Source of the DNA: Clostridia bacterium
GTDB taxonomy: Bacteria > Bacillota > Clostridia > Oscillospirales > Acutalibacteraceae
Assembly (NCBI GenBank): GCA_900767015.1
Contig: CAAFXQ010000115.1
Span: 1-20,986 of the forward strand
DNA: 20,986 nt
Reading direction: 5' to 3'
Part shown: piece by piece, positions 15,701-20,986 of the stretch
How positions within the stretch are numbered: the first letter of the stretch is position 1
How the letters are laid out: every line of letters begins with the position of its first letter
Notes under the pieces: generated by a model
The model's database searches: none
Seen by the model: only the letters and a program-made list of their open reading frames with translations
What the model was told of the DNA's origin: nothing
Position numbers and translations under genes: made by a program

Positions 15701-18024
15701 GCCTTGACGGCGATATTACTGTAACGGATCTTAACGGTGAAACGGTTTCCGGTGCTGAAATTTATGCGAACAACAGTCTTATCGGTACTACCGATGAAAA
15801 CGGCGTATTGACTACGAATGCACTTTGCGGCAGTGTCGCCGAATATCAGGTTAAGGCCGTCAAGGGCGGCAATGTTTCCTACATCTGCTACGGTCAGAGC
15901 GTAAAAGCCGGCCTGAATGCGGACGGAAAGCCTGAATATGTTATGGCGAACGCTGTTAAAAACGCAGATTCGTCCAAGAGCCTTACCTGGCTTTCGAATC
16001 CTGTTGCTACCGACGACAATGCCGTTGTATTGTTGGCTACAAAGGCAGACTATGAAGTAAACGGTGATACGGCACTCAAGAGCGTCGCCGCAAACAGTGA
16101 ATTCTTCGAATTCCTTGGTTCTTCGAACATTGATAATAACTATGCAGTCAGAGTCAACAATGTTGTTCTGACCGGACTTGACAAGAATACGGAGTATGTC
16201 TACAAGGTCGGCGACGGCAAGGTGTTCTCCGATATCAGAACTTTCTCGACACCTGTTAAGGGCACCGATACCGACTTCTTTATTATCGGTGACGCACAGG
16301 CAAGCGATATGTCGAATATCAATCAGATTTTGTCAAACCTCAAGAACTCCGGCGTTGATTATGACTTCGGCATTCAAACCGGTGACTCGATCGAAAGTGC
16401 TTCGGTCTATTCCGATTGGATTGATGCGCTTGGATTGTTCGGCAGTGACTATTTGAGCAATGTTGATACCCTTCACGTTCTCGGTAACCATGAGTACATG
16501 GGTGACCCGGACGGTGCTGCAGCGAATACCATTTATAACATTCCGTCCGACAGTGTATATTCGGTTGAATACGGTAATGTTTATGTTGCAACTCTTTCTT
16601 ATACCACAAGTAAAGAAGAGCTTACCGAAAGAATGAACTGGGTCGCTGAAGATGCCGCTAAGAGCAATGCTCAGTGGAAGGTTCTTACGATGCATCAGCC
16701 GCCGTATTATACGAATATTATCGGCGCAAACGACATCATCAATGAAGTCATTCCGCCGCTTGCGGAAAAAGCCGGAATTGATTTTGTATTCTCCGGTCAT
16801 GACCATTCGTTTGCAAGAACACAACCGCTTTATCAGGGTAAGGTTGACAATGAAAACGGTATTGTTTACTACATCTGCGGTTCAACCGGCGAGAAAGCTT
16901 ATGGTATTACAATAAATCCTGATTTCAACTTCGCAATTACCGACGGAAACTATCAGGCCGTTTATACGACGGTTCACGCAACCGATAAGGAATTTGCGGT
17001 TACCACCTATGATGTCGACGGTTCGATCATTGATAGCTACACCAAGTACAGCGACAATGACTGCGCTGCTGACGGACATTCCTACCATTATAATGACGGT
17101 TACCTTGAGTGTAATAAGTGCCATTATGTAAGAACGCTCGGAACCTATACAGGCTTTGCAACTGATTCGAAGTCAGGCAAAAACATGTATTTCATTTCCG
17201 GTGTTGCGCAGACCGGTTGGGTACCGTATCTCAACGATATGTACTACTTTGACGAAAACGGTCTTGCCGTTACCGGCACTAAGACCATCGGCGGAATTTC
17301 CGGCTATCAATTTGATAAGGACGGCAAGCAGATCGGTGCTGTCTTTGTAACCGATGAAAACGGTATCACGAGAGCATATCGTGGCGGTACATATCTTAAG
17401 GGCTGGTATCAGCAGAACGGCGATTGGTACTACTTCTCAAGAGCTAACGGCGAGATGCGTACCGGTGAGACGACGATTACTTACAGAACGAATCAGAAGC
17501 TTGACGTTATCTTCTCTGAAGACGGAAGACTTCTTCGCGGCGGCTTCTATTCGAACGAGGACGGAACCATTTATTATTGGGGTCCCGAACCGGTTACCGG
17601 CTGGCAGGAAATCAGCGGCGATATGTATTATTTCTCACCCGTTGACTTCTATATGGCTACCGACAATACGGAAATCGACGGTAAGATGTATGCTTTTGAT
17701 ACCAATGGTGTTCTGATGCATGAAGGTGAACACACCTGGAAGCAGTACTTCAATATTATTGATGCTAACTGCACGGTTAACGGAAAGAGAGTTGACGTTT
17801 GTGAAGAATGCGGCTCAATCAAGACCGTTGTGACTCCCGCTCCGGGTCACATAGACCTTGACGGGGACGGCAATTGCGATGTATGTAACTGCACCGTTGA
17901 CTTCAATTCCACATTGGATAATGTCCTTTATAACATCTTCAACCGTCTCATGAATCTCTATGATGCGATTATGAAGCTCATTCAAAAGAATTATCAGATC
18001 ATTTCATCAATCATTCCGAAATAA
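12772..18024 (+). CDS. secreted NAGPA-type phosphodiester glycosidase fused to PAP-like metallophosphatase, multidomain
   Basis: A 1750-residue exported protein with a signal peptide ending SAMA/AVGD. Modules in order: phosphodiester glycosidase (NAGPA/PF09992 type, about 40-296), with FNADIY (N124, D126), LNLDGGGSATY (D254-G257) and VPSDGVERQVSSALMV; Ig-like region (about 304-480); jelly-roll lectin-like module (about 482-700) ending IYIDNLQFVYG; Ig-like (706-815); cohesin-like beta sandwich (818-963); carboxypeptidase-regulatory-like module (965-1050); fibronectin-like purple-acid-phosphatase N-domain (1064-1160); and metallophosphoesterase (about 1165-1400), with GDAQ (D1174), GDS (D1205), GNHE (N1239, H1240), MHQP (H1308) and GHDH (H1343, H1345). 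All metal ligands except the PAP tyrosine are visible. Then come a Cys/His patch (1428-1450), GW-type wall-binding repeats (1464-1655), a Cys-rich DGDGNCDVC module (1664-1709) and an amphipathic tail. It likely cleaves sugar-phosphodiesters and phosphomonoesters outside the cell; the natural substrate is inference. The ribosome binding site is AAAGGA with long (13-nt) spacing. Confidence 0.88.
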   Translation: MKRSKFTKCLALVLTFMLVAASVPMSAMAAVGDFTVPDGMYLVSNTQRKIAPSVTENKIVTNKTSGNEQVMGYAVTVDMSKDSTATFMASYADYDGSKWKMQTVRQQAANLEKKTGANVVAAFNADIYNMSTGEPTHSLVMGGKIYKAGLGTPYFAILKDGTPKIGSSLTQEVLDNCRESVGGFYTLLENGKRTANGYSTGNFAPKTAIGIKADGSVVVYNADGRNYPVSVGLHDKDLTDIMIGLGCVDVLNLDGGGSATYAAKYEGSDSLEIANVPSDGVERQVSSALMVVSSAKPTGVFDHASLTPNNILYTPGSSVQFNAMGVDSAGGKAELPADGKFVLAAESASLGSITADGLFTSNGAVGKIVVNYVSGGSVYGTTSVEIVHPDEIYFATEEVSLGFGKESTLGLTVKYKDRDVNYNVGDIVWTLSDPAMGSFNGNTFTSSDSESVNGTITAAYVNDTSVKGSVAAIIGRLPTVMMDFEDVTNEDGTVTKAKDYWTFANGVCNPSGGQIVSMEGSGRMLTATYGRNAVPSPEIIDIDSGDPVRFGNYSLKLGYDFTKVGAITEGVCVGFVDQTQQIEGSPTGIGMWVYAPEGTPNFWLRIRVKDGQGTVQTVNFTESSGIDWTGWKYVEADLSNLTGPFSLIGGETIRIMSLHNGSGSKTVDKINEDGSIVWRSVPKASCKGEIYIDNLQFVYGANTDDIDNPLVTSIMANSAELTDGATLDTNTVTFRATYTDVENRYTTGVDPSTVRLYIDGVNVNDNDNCVLVPGDETINLYDVEFANGPHTIKLLVRDGFGNETVETRRFVIDGDKDYTTVRLAADPDVKAVLNSDYQVNLTTNNISDIASFTAQIKIDKAFSDFTVNYASGFTGTYSYDAKNAVINLEVSAAPKAKMARTMMLKSGEAKDEVIATLDFKIPADLAQGKQFSCAVDNAEIKLVSDNGAAFASSFTCPITFIDVVAPLNVEVGPMIVGLDGDITVTDLNGETVSGAEIYANNSLIGTTDENGVLTTNALCGSVAEYQVKAVKGGNVSYICYGQSVKAGLNADGKPEYVMANAVKNADSSKSLTWLSNPVATDDNAVVLLATKADYEVNGDTALKSVAANSEFFEFLGSSNIDNNYAVRVNNVVLTGLDKNTEYVYKVGDGKVFSDIRTFSTPVKGTDTDFFIIGDAQASDMSNINQILSNLKNSGVDYDFGIQTGDSIESASVYSDWIDALGLFGSDYLSNVDTLHVLGNHEYMGDPDGAAANTIYNIPSDSVYSVEYGNVYVATLSYTTSKEELTERMNWVAEDAAKSNAQWKVLTMHQPPYYTNIIGANDIINEVIPPLAEKAGIDFVFSGHDHSFARTQPLYQGKVDNENGIVYYICGSTGEKAYGITINPDFNFAITDGNYQAVYTTVHATDKEFAVTTYDVDGSIIDSYTKYSDNDCAADGHSYHYNDGYLECNKCHYVRTLGTYTGFATDSKSGKNMYFISGVAQTGWVPYLNDMYYFDENGLAVTGTKTIGGISGYQFDKDGKQIGAVFVTDENGITRAYRGGTYLKGWYQQNGDWYYFSRANGEMRTGETTITYRTNQKLDVIFSEDGRLLRGGFYSNEDGTIYYWGPEPVTGWQEISGDMYYFSPVDFYMATDNTEIDGKMYAFDTNGVLMHEGEHTWKQYFNIIDANCTVNGKRVDVCEECGSIKTVVTPAPGHIDLDGDGNCDVCNCTVDFNSTLDNVLYNIFNRLMNLYDAIMKLIQKNYQIISSIIPK
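17164..17730 (+). repeat. coding repeats: cell-wall-binding (aromatic GW/YYF) units
   Basis: Within the large secreted protein, three main units repeat the pattern Gly-Trp, about ten residues, Tyr-Tyr-Phe, then Asn-Gly: around G1482-W1483 (MYYFDENG), G1544-W1545 (WYYFSRANG) and G1610-W1611 (MYYFSP), with half-units between them (YQFDKDGKQI, IYYWGP, MYAFDTNG). The pattern is that of choline/glucan-binding cell-wall repeats (PF01473/PF19085/PF19127-like), implying attachment to the cell envelope or to a glycan. Confidence 0.75.
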
Positions 18025-18033
18025 GAATGAATA

Positions 18034-18067
18034 GGCGGCCTGTCAACTTCGGCAGGCCGCCTTTTTT
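18034..18067 (+). terminator. intrinsic terminator of the large secreted-enzyme gene
   Basis: GGCGGCCTG (18034-18042) pairs perfectly with CAGGCCGCC (18053-18061) over a 10-nt loop, followed by TTTTTT (18062-18067). It is ten bases past the stop codon. Confidence 0.93.
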
Positions 18068-18070
18068 GCC

Positions 18071-18128
18071 TAAAGACAAAAACCACCCGGAATACGGTAA
18101 AATGCTGTATTCCGGGTGGTTGTCTTTC
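18071..18128 (-). terminator. intrinsic terminator of the minus-strand 6S-like RNA
   Basis: A long hairpin: a 13-bp perfect stem (18083-18095 with 18107-18119), an 11-nt loop, and an outer 8-bp stem interrupted by a three-base bulge. On the minus strand the stem ends ...GGGTGG and runs into TTTTTGTCTTT, a good U-tract. On the plus strand the tail is poor and the preceding terminator already serves the plus-strand gene. It therefore most likely ends minus-strand transcripts from DUF1292 and the RNA gene. Confidence 0.75.
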
Positions 18129-18137
18129 AAAATAAAT

Positions 18138-18330
18138 CCCCGCCGTGCCGGGATGACGATACTATAACCTGCTCAAAGCAGGGTGGTGATAGCCCGTCGG
18201 TTTCACGCTCCCTTCGTCCTCATACGCGGTATACCCCGTAATCTCGGGAGGTCTGCAATCTGCCGACGGAGCGTCTCTCCTTTTAAAAAGGTGTTGGGTT
18301 ATATTCGCCAAAGTGACCGAACACGGCAGG
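18138..18330 (-). ncRNA. ssrS: structured RNA, probable 6S RNA
   Basis: An approximately 190-nt non-coding stretch on the minus strand folds end to end like 6S RNA, which mimics an open promoter and binds sigma-A RNA polymerase. Seen directly: closing stem CCTGCCGTG (18330-18322) with CACGGCGGG; inner helices GGCGA/TCGTC and TATAACC (18303-18297)/GGTTATA (18169-18163); a bubble whose 3' side holds a CCTGCT-TTG-AGCAGG hairpin (18182-18168); and a terminal arm CCGTCGG (18269-18263)/CCGACGG (18200-18194). Local resemblance to E. coli 6S as I recall it: GTGTTCG near the 5' end, ACGCTCCG, and TCACC-hairpin-AGGTTATAG against TCACC-hairpin-GGGTTACAG. TATAAT lies at 18338-18333 without a good -35, and a terminator lies downstream. 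The exact ends are approximate. Another structured RNA family is possible. Confidence 0.65.
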
Positions 18331-18332
18331 AT

Positions 18333-18338
18333 ATTATA
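18333..18338 (-). promoter_or_regulatory. -10 box upstream of the 6S-like RNA
   Basis: A perfect TATAAT on the minus strand, placed so that transcription would begin in the closing stem (about 18326-18328). The -35 region at 17-bp spacing reads AACCTT and is poor. Processing from a DUF1292 read-through transcript is an alternative source. Confidence 0.5.
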
Positions 18339-18359
18339 TTTTTTCAAAAAGTGCTAAGG

Positions 18360-18674
18360 TTATTCGTCAGACTCGTCCTCTTTTTCATACTTTTCAATCA
18401 GCCTGTCCTCGATGATATTTCCGATTTCGTTGAATTCATCTTCGTCTTCAATCTGGATCAGGTAGTTTTCTCCGTTTTCTTCTAAAACCTTAAGAATCAG
18501 AACGTCTCCGTCGTCCTCAAGAATTTCTGTTTCGTCGTCGTAAACAGGAAGAAGGGCGACGTATTTATTTCCGTCATCGGTTTCGATACGGTCAAGCTCT
18601 TCAAAAACGTGTTCTTTTCCGTCATCGTCAACAACCGTTACAATGTCGCCTCCTGTGAAAAATTCATCGCTCAT
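18360..18674 (-). CDS. DUF1292 family protein (YrzB-like)
   Basis: A 104-residue, highly acidic small protein with no signal peptide, presumed cytosolic. It matches the DUF1292 pattern: an N-terminal beta strand pair GGDIVTVVDDDGKEHVFE, then NKYVALLPV, a central acidic run EDDGDVLILKVLEENGENYL, and the closing QIEDEDEFNEIGNII. The function of this Firmicutes family is unknown; in other genomes it is often near the ruvX/yrzL and mltG genes, which are not here. The start is ATG 18674, with only a weak ribosome binding site (GGAC). It is driven by its own strong promoter at 18740-18768. The 6S-like RNA begins about 30 bp after its stop, on the same strand. Confidence 0.9.
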   Translation of the reverse strand: MSDEFFTGGDIVTVVDDDGKEHVFEELDRIETDDGNKYVALLPVYDDETEILEDDGDVLILKVLEENGENYLIQIEDEDEFNEIGNIIEDRLIEKYEKEDESDE

Positions 18675-18739
18675 AGTTTTTGTCCGTTCGGCATTTTCGA
18701 AAAAAGCCGCCTTTCATAAAAATTGATTTCTTTACTCTT

Positions 18740-18768
18740 ATTTTATTATTTTACACCGACTTTGTCAA
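18740..18768 (-). promoter_or_regulatory. sigma-A promoter of the DUF1292 gene
   Basis: The minus strand reads TTGACA (18768-18763), a 17-bp spacer and TAAAAT (18745-18740). The predicted start is near 18733, giving a leader of about 58 nt. Confidence 0.82.
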
Positions 18769-18840
18769 TATAAATTTCAGTTGTGACGAATATAAAAAAA
18801 TGTATTAAAAATGATAAATTTTGTAAAAGCATGGTTTTTT

Positions 18841-18870
18841 TTGACAAAATATGGTATACTTACATGAAAT
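18841..18870 (+). promoter_or_regulatory. probable promoter of the kinase-like gene and V-ATPase operon
   Basis: Two readings are possible. TTGACA (18841-18846) with an 18-bp spacer to TGAAAT (18865-18870) is one; an extended -10, TGG-TATACT (18855-18860), with a poor -35 is the other. TTGACA and TATACT are only 8 bp apart and cannot work together. A TATAAT at 18895-18900 lacks a -35. The leader to ATG 18931 would be about 55-65 nt. No terminator or riboswitch was seen in 18675-18930. Confidence 0.45.
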
Positions 18871-18930
18871 AAACAAGCAGAATTTGTGTTAACCTATAAT
18901 ATTCAATATATTCTGATCTGGAGTGGTAAT

Positions 18931-20286
18931 ATGCCTCAATCCTTTGATCCGGTTTTTGATAACTGGTACACCGAAAAACAGCTGGGCGTCGGAACCGACG
19001 GTAAAGTTTATTCCATTATTAAAGAAAATCTCGACGGGACAAAGCGCCGTTCGATTCTCAAGACAATCCGTATTTCCGACAACCGCAGCAGCGGACGTGA
19101 TTTTAACTCTGTTTCCGGCGACGATTTTACAAAAAGTCAGGACCTTGACGAAATCATTAAAAATATAACCGACAATATCGATGTGATAAAAGAAACCGAC
19201 GGCGGAAAACACTTTGTCCGGTATGAACAGTGGGCTGTCAGAAAAACGAGCGATGGCAAAGGGCGAATCATTTTGATACGGCTTGAACAGATGCGCTCGC
19301 TCACAAGTCTTTTGAATGACTTTTCGTTCACGCTCGAAGAAACCTATAAGCTTGGAATCAGCGTCTGTAAGGCGCTCGTACAGTGCCGTAAATTCGGGTA
19401 TATTTATCCGAATCTTAAGCCCGAGAACATTCTTTTTGACCGGAGAGGTGTCTGTAAACTCGGCGATTTCGGCTCGTTCAGTTGTCTTGAGCCATCCAAA
19501 ACATCGGTTGCGTTCAAGCGTACCCAGTATTATATGGCGCCCGAATTTATCGAAAGCGGTAAAATCAACTGCACGGCGGACACCTATTCTTTAGGCTTGG
19601 TTCTTTACTCTCTCGTCAACCGCGGAAGACTGCCGTTTGTCGAAAAATACCCTCAGGAGGTCACGGTCAACGGTCTTGACCGCTCGATGAAGCTGAGAAT
19701 GGAGGGCAAGGAATTTGAAAAGCCGGCTCTTTGCAGCGATGAGCTTTTTAGAATTATTCTCAAGGCCTGTGCCCGCAATCAAAGTGACCGTTATCTGACG
19801 CCGAAGCAGATGCTTCGTGACCTGAAAGCGGCGGCGGCCGGTAAACCCTTTGAAAAAGTTGAATACGATGACGTTTATTCTGTCTCCGAGCCGCCGAAAC
19901 TTCAAAAAGAGGAAGAAATCAAAGCGGAGACGGTTTTGGAAGAAGATACGCCTGAGGTACAAGAAGTTCCGCCGGTTTCACTTCGCAGCGAAATTCAGAT
20001 TCCCGACGTGACGCCTTCCGATTATGTCAGCCAGAGCCGGCCGATGCGTAAAAAACGTCCGACATACGAAAAACTGCCCGACGTGAAATCGAAAAACAGG
20101 AAAAAGGCCGATGAAAAGAAACGGATTCTTGCGCTGATCGTTGCCATTGTTTTGGTCCTTGCGCTTTTCTTAGTGTCCCTTATTTTACGGTTCAGCGGAT
20201 CCGAACCTGAAACAACATCGGCTGTTGTCGCCGATATTATGCAGTATCTGAGATGGGAAGAGGTGATTTTATGGCTGCCGATATGA
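18931..20286 (+). CDS. membrane-anchored Ser/Thr protein kinase-like protein, possible pseudokinase
   Basis: A 451-residue protein starting at ATG 18931 (TGGAGTGG upstream). It has a eukaryotic-type kinase domain (about 10-305): Gly-loop LGVGTDGKVY, VAIK-type lysine K44 (SILKTI), an insert rich in Ser/Asp, catalytic loop YIYPNLKPENILF, DFG at D179-G181, MAPE, and DTYSLGLVLYSLVNRGRLPF. The HRD triad is Tyr159-Pro160-Asn161, so the catalytic Asp is replaced by Asn. An acidic, Pro-rich linker (about 320-395) and a Lys/Arg cluster lead to one transmembrane helix (about 400-420, LALIVAIVLVLALFLVSLIL). Only about 30 residues lie outside the membrane, with no PASTA domain. The 3' end overlaps the next gene by 16 nt. 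It resembles PknB/PrkC in its kinase core, but activity is doubtful and targets are unknown. Confidence 0.85.
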   Translation: MPQSFDPVFDNWYTEKQLGVGTDGKVYSIIKENLDGTKRRSILKTIRISDNRSSGRDFNSVSGDDFTKSQDLDEIIKNITDNIDVIKETDGGKHFVRYEQWAVRKTSDGKGRIILIRLEQMRSLTSLLNDFSFTLEETYKLGISVCKALVQCRKFGYIYPNLKPENILFDRRGVCKLGDFGSFSCLEPSKTSVAFKRTQYYMAPEFIESGKINCTADTYSLGLVLYSLVNRGRLPFVEKYPQEVTVNGLDRSMKLRMEGKEFEKPALCSDELFRIILKACARNQSDRYLTPKQMLRDLKAAAAGKPFEKVEYDDVYSVSEPPKLQKEEEIKAETVLEEDTPEVQEVPPVSLRSEIQIPDVTPSDYVSQSRPMRKKRPTYEKLPDVKSKNRKKADEKKRILALIVAIVLVLALFLVSLILRFSGSEPETTSAVVADIMQYLRWEEVILWLPI

Positions 20287-20579
20287 TCAACACCGTATTA
20301 AAGGCGGAAACCGAAGCCAAAAAGCAAAAAAATGCCGCCCAAAAGCAGGCGGAGGAAATCATAGAAGCCGCAAAAAAGAAGGCCGAGGAAATTGAAATCG
20401 TCACCTTGAAGCAGGCGGAAAATGAAGCCGTTCTGATTTTGAGTGAGGCTGAGCTTTCCTGCGAGGGCACTGTCACACAGGCTGAAAAGCTTGCAAAGCT
20501 TCGTGAAAGAAAGGTGATCAGTGAAACCGAAAAAAGATATGATGAATGTATTAAGCTTGTATTAGACAGCTTGGTATAA
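20271..20579 (+). CDS. V-type ATPase stalk subunit G/H-like coiled coil
   Basis: A 102-residue, almost wholly helical protein (MAADMINTVLKAETEAKKQK...), rich in Ala, Glu and Lys with heptad character. It resembles the small peripheral-stalk subunit (G/H, AhaH/NtpF-type) that opens many clostridial and archaeal V/A-type ATPase operons. Such subunits dimerise with subunit E to hold the A3B3 head against subunit I. The start is ATG 20271, with AGAGGTG five bases upstream; the in-frame ATG at 20253 has no ribosome binding site. It begins 16 nt before the kinase-like gene stops, so translation may be coupled. The assignment rests mainly on composition and on subunit I immediately downstream. Confidence 0.8.
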   Translation: MAADMINTVLKAETEAKKQKNAAQKQAEEIIEAAKKKAEEIEIVTLKQAENEAVLILSEAELSCEGTVTQAEKLAKLRERKVISETEKRYDECIKLVLDSLV

Positions 20580-20640
20580 AATGCGTTTATCTGTTTTGAT
20601 TTTCTTTTGCCGTTTTGTCGGCAATAAGGAGGTGTGAAGA

Positions 20641-20986
20641 TTGGCAAAAATCAAGTTAGTTCATTTTGAGCTGATTGCGCTTTTAGAAGAAAGCAAGAAG
20701 CTGATGGACTATCTTCAAAAGCTCGGGATAACCGAGATTGAAAAAACCGAATGTGAAGACGTGGTGACATATGAAACCGAGGGCATTGTCAGGCAGTTTG
20801 AACGCTTTTACGAGATCGCCGACGGTGCAAAAAGCACGGTTGAGCGGTATTGCAATATCAAGCTGAGCCTGATTCAGTCCTTTCACGATTACCAATATGT
20901 CGATTACCGTGATTTTCGCCTGAAGTACGAAAAGGCAGACGAGATTTTAGGCCTGTGCCGTGATATTCTGAAGCTTTCCGATGAAA
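20641..20986 (+). CDS. V-type ATPase subunit I (a-subunit), 5' part only
   Basis: The frame is open from TTG 20641 to the window edge (115 codons). AAGGAGGTG (20626-20634) sits six bases before the TTG, which settles the start. The protein begins (M)AKIKLVHFELIALLEESKKLMDYLQ..., the usual N-terminus of subunit I: a beta strand 'KLVHFELIAL' followed by a helix, then LGITEIEKTECED (matching 'LG-x-VEI') and a long charged coiled coil. In the complete protein a seven- or eight-helix membrane domain would follow; it lies outside the window. Subunit I forms the ion half-channel with the c-ring (K). The remaining V-ATPase genes are expected downstream. Confidence 0.85.
   Translation, partial: MAKIKLVHFELIALLEESKKLMDYLQKLGITEIEKTECEDVVTYETEGIVRQFERFYEIADGAKSTVERYCNIKLSLIQSFHDYQYVDYRDFRLKYEKADEILGLCRDILKLSDE

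Noticed and set aside
18664..18717. Upstream reading frame of 17 codons overlapping the DUF1292 start
   Set aside because: The ATG at 18717 has no ribosome binding site and the peptide shows no leader-peptide feature such as repeated codons for one amino acid.
18841..18860. TTGACA and TATACT as one promoter pair
   Set aside because: The spacing is 8 bp, far too short for sigma-A; each was considered with other partners instead.
20180..20290. Possible frameshift at the 3' end of the kinase-like gene that would have removed an extracellular domain
   Set aside because: The other two frames after the transmembrane helix give no plausible continuation before stop codons, and the V-ATPase gene begins at once; the short tail appears genuine.
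1..20986. tRNA, rRNA, CRISPR arrays, insertion sequences, integrases or attachment sites
   Set aside because: None was recognised by eye on either strand; a small or diverged element could still have been missed.

Overview
The window looks like a chromosomal segment from a Gram-positive anaerobe of the class Clostridia, most likely an Oscillospiraceae/Ruminococcaceae-type gut bacterium. The evidence is a greA-lysS operon, lepA followed directly by hemW, a DUF1292 (YrzB-like) protein, a V-type ATPase operon, strong AGGAGG-type ribosome binding sites, sigma-A promoters, and large secreted multidomain proteins with cell-wall-binding repeats and Cys-rich 'DGDGNCDVC' modules. No mobile element, tRNA, rRNA or CRISPR was seen. 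The taxonomic placement is inference from gene content.

Layout. 1-503 (-): partial LOG-family nucleotide phosphoribohydrolase. 588-2603 (-): greA-lysS operon behind a perfect TTGACA-17-TATAAT promoter. 2814-4283 (+): exported M20 peptidase resembling vertebrate PM20D1, converging on a patatin-like phospholipase across a shared bidirectional terminator. 4334-8339 (-): lepA-hemW-patatin operon (lepA starts at TTG; hemW overlaps lepA by 8 nt). 8616-10409 (+): secreted alpha/beta-hydrolase (lipase-like). 10693-18024 (+): a secreted CotH-kinase protein followed 63 bp later by a 1750-residue multidomain enzyme. 18025-18359: no protein gene, but two terminators and, on the minus strand, a roughly 190-nt structured RNA that looks like 6S RNA. 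18360-18674 (-): DUF1292. 18931-20986 (+): membrane-anchored protein-kinase-like gene overlapping the first gene of a V-type ATPase operon (coiled-coil G/H-type stalk subunit, then subunit I, cut by the window end).

The most interesting part is 8.6-18.0 kb. Three adjacent genes encode exported proteins: a lipase-like hydrolase, a CotH-type kinase, and a fusion of a phosphodiester glycosidase (NAGPA family) with a purple-acid-phosphatase-like metallophosphatase, attached to Ig-like, lectin-like, cohesin-like and wall-binding modules. Chemically, the fusion could first cleave a sugar-1-phosphodiester and then remove the exposed phosphate monoester. The CotH protein next door could add phosphate to extracellular proteins. 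This is a hypothesis from domain content, not a demonstrated system. Other points are a kinase-like protein whose catalytic HRD is replaced by Tyr-Pro-Asn and which is translationally linked to the V-ATPase genes, and the unannotated 6S-like RNA.
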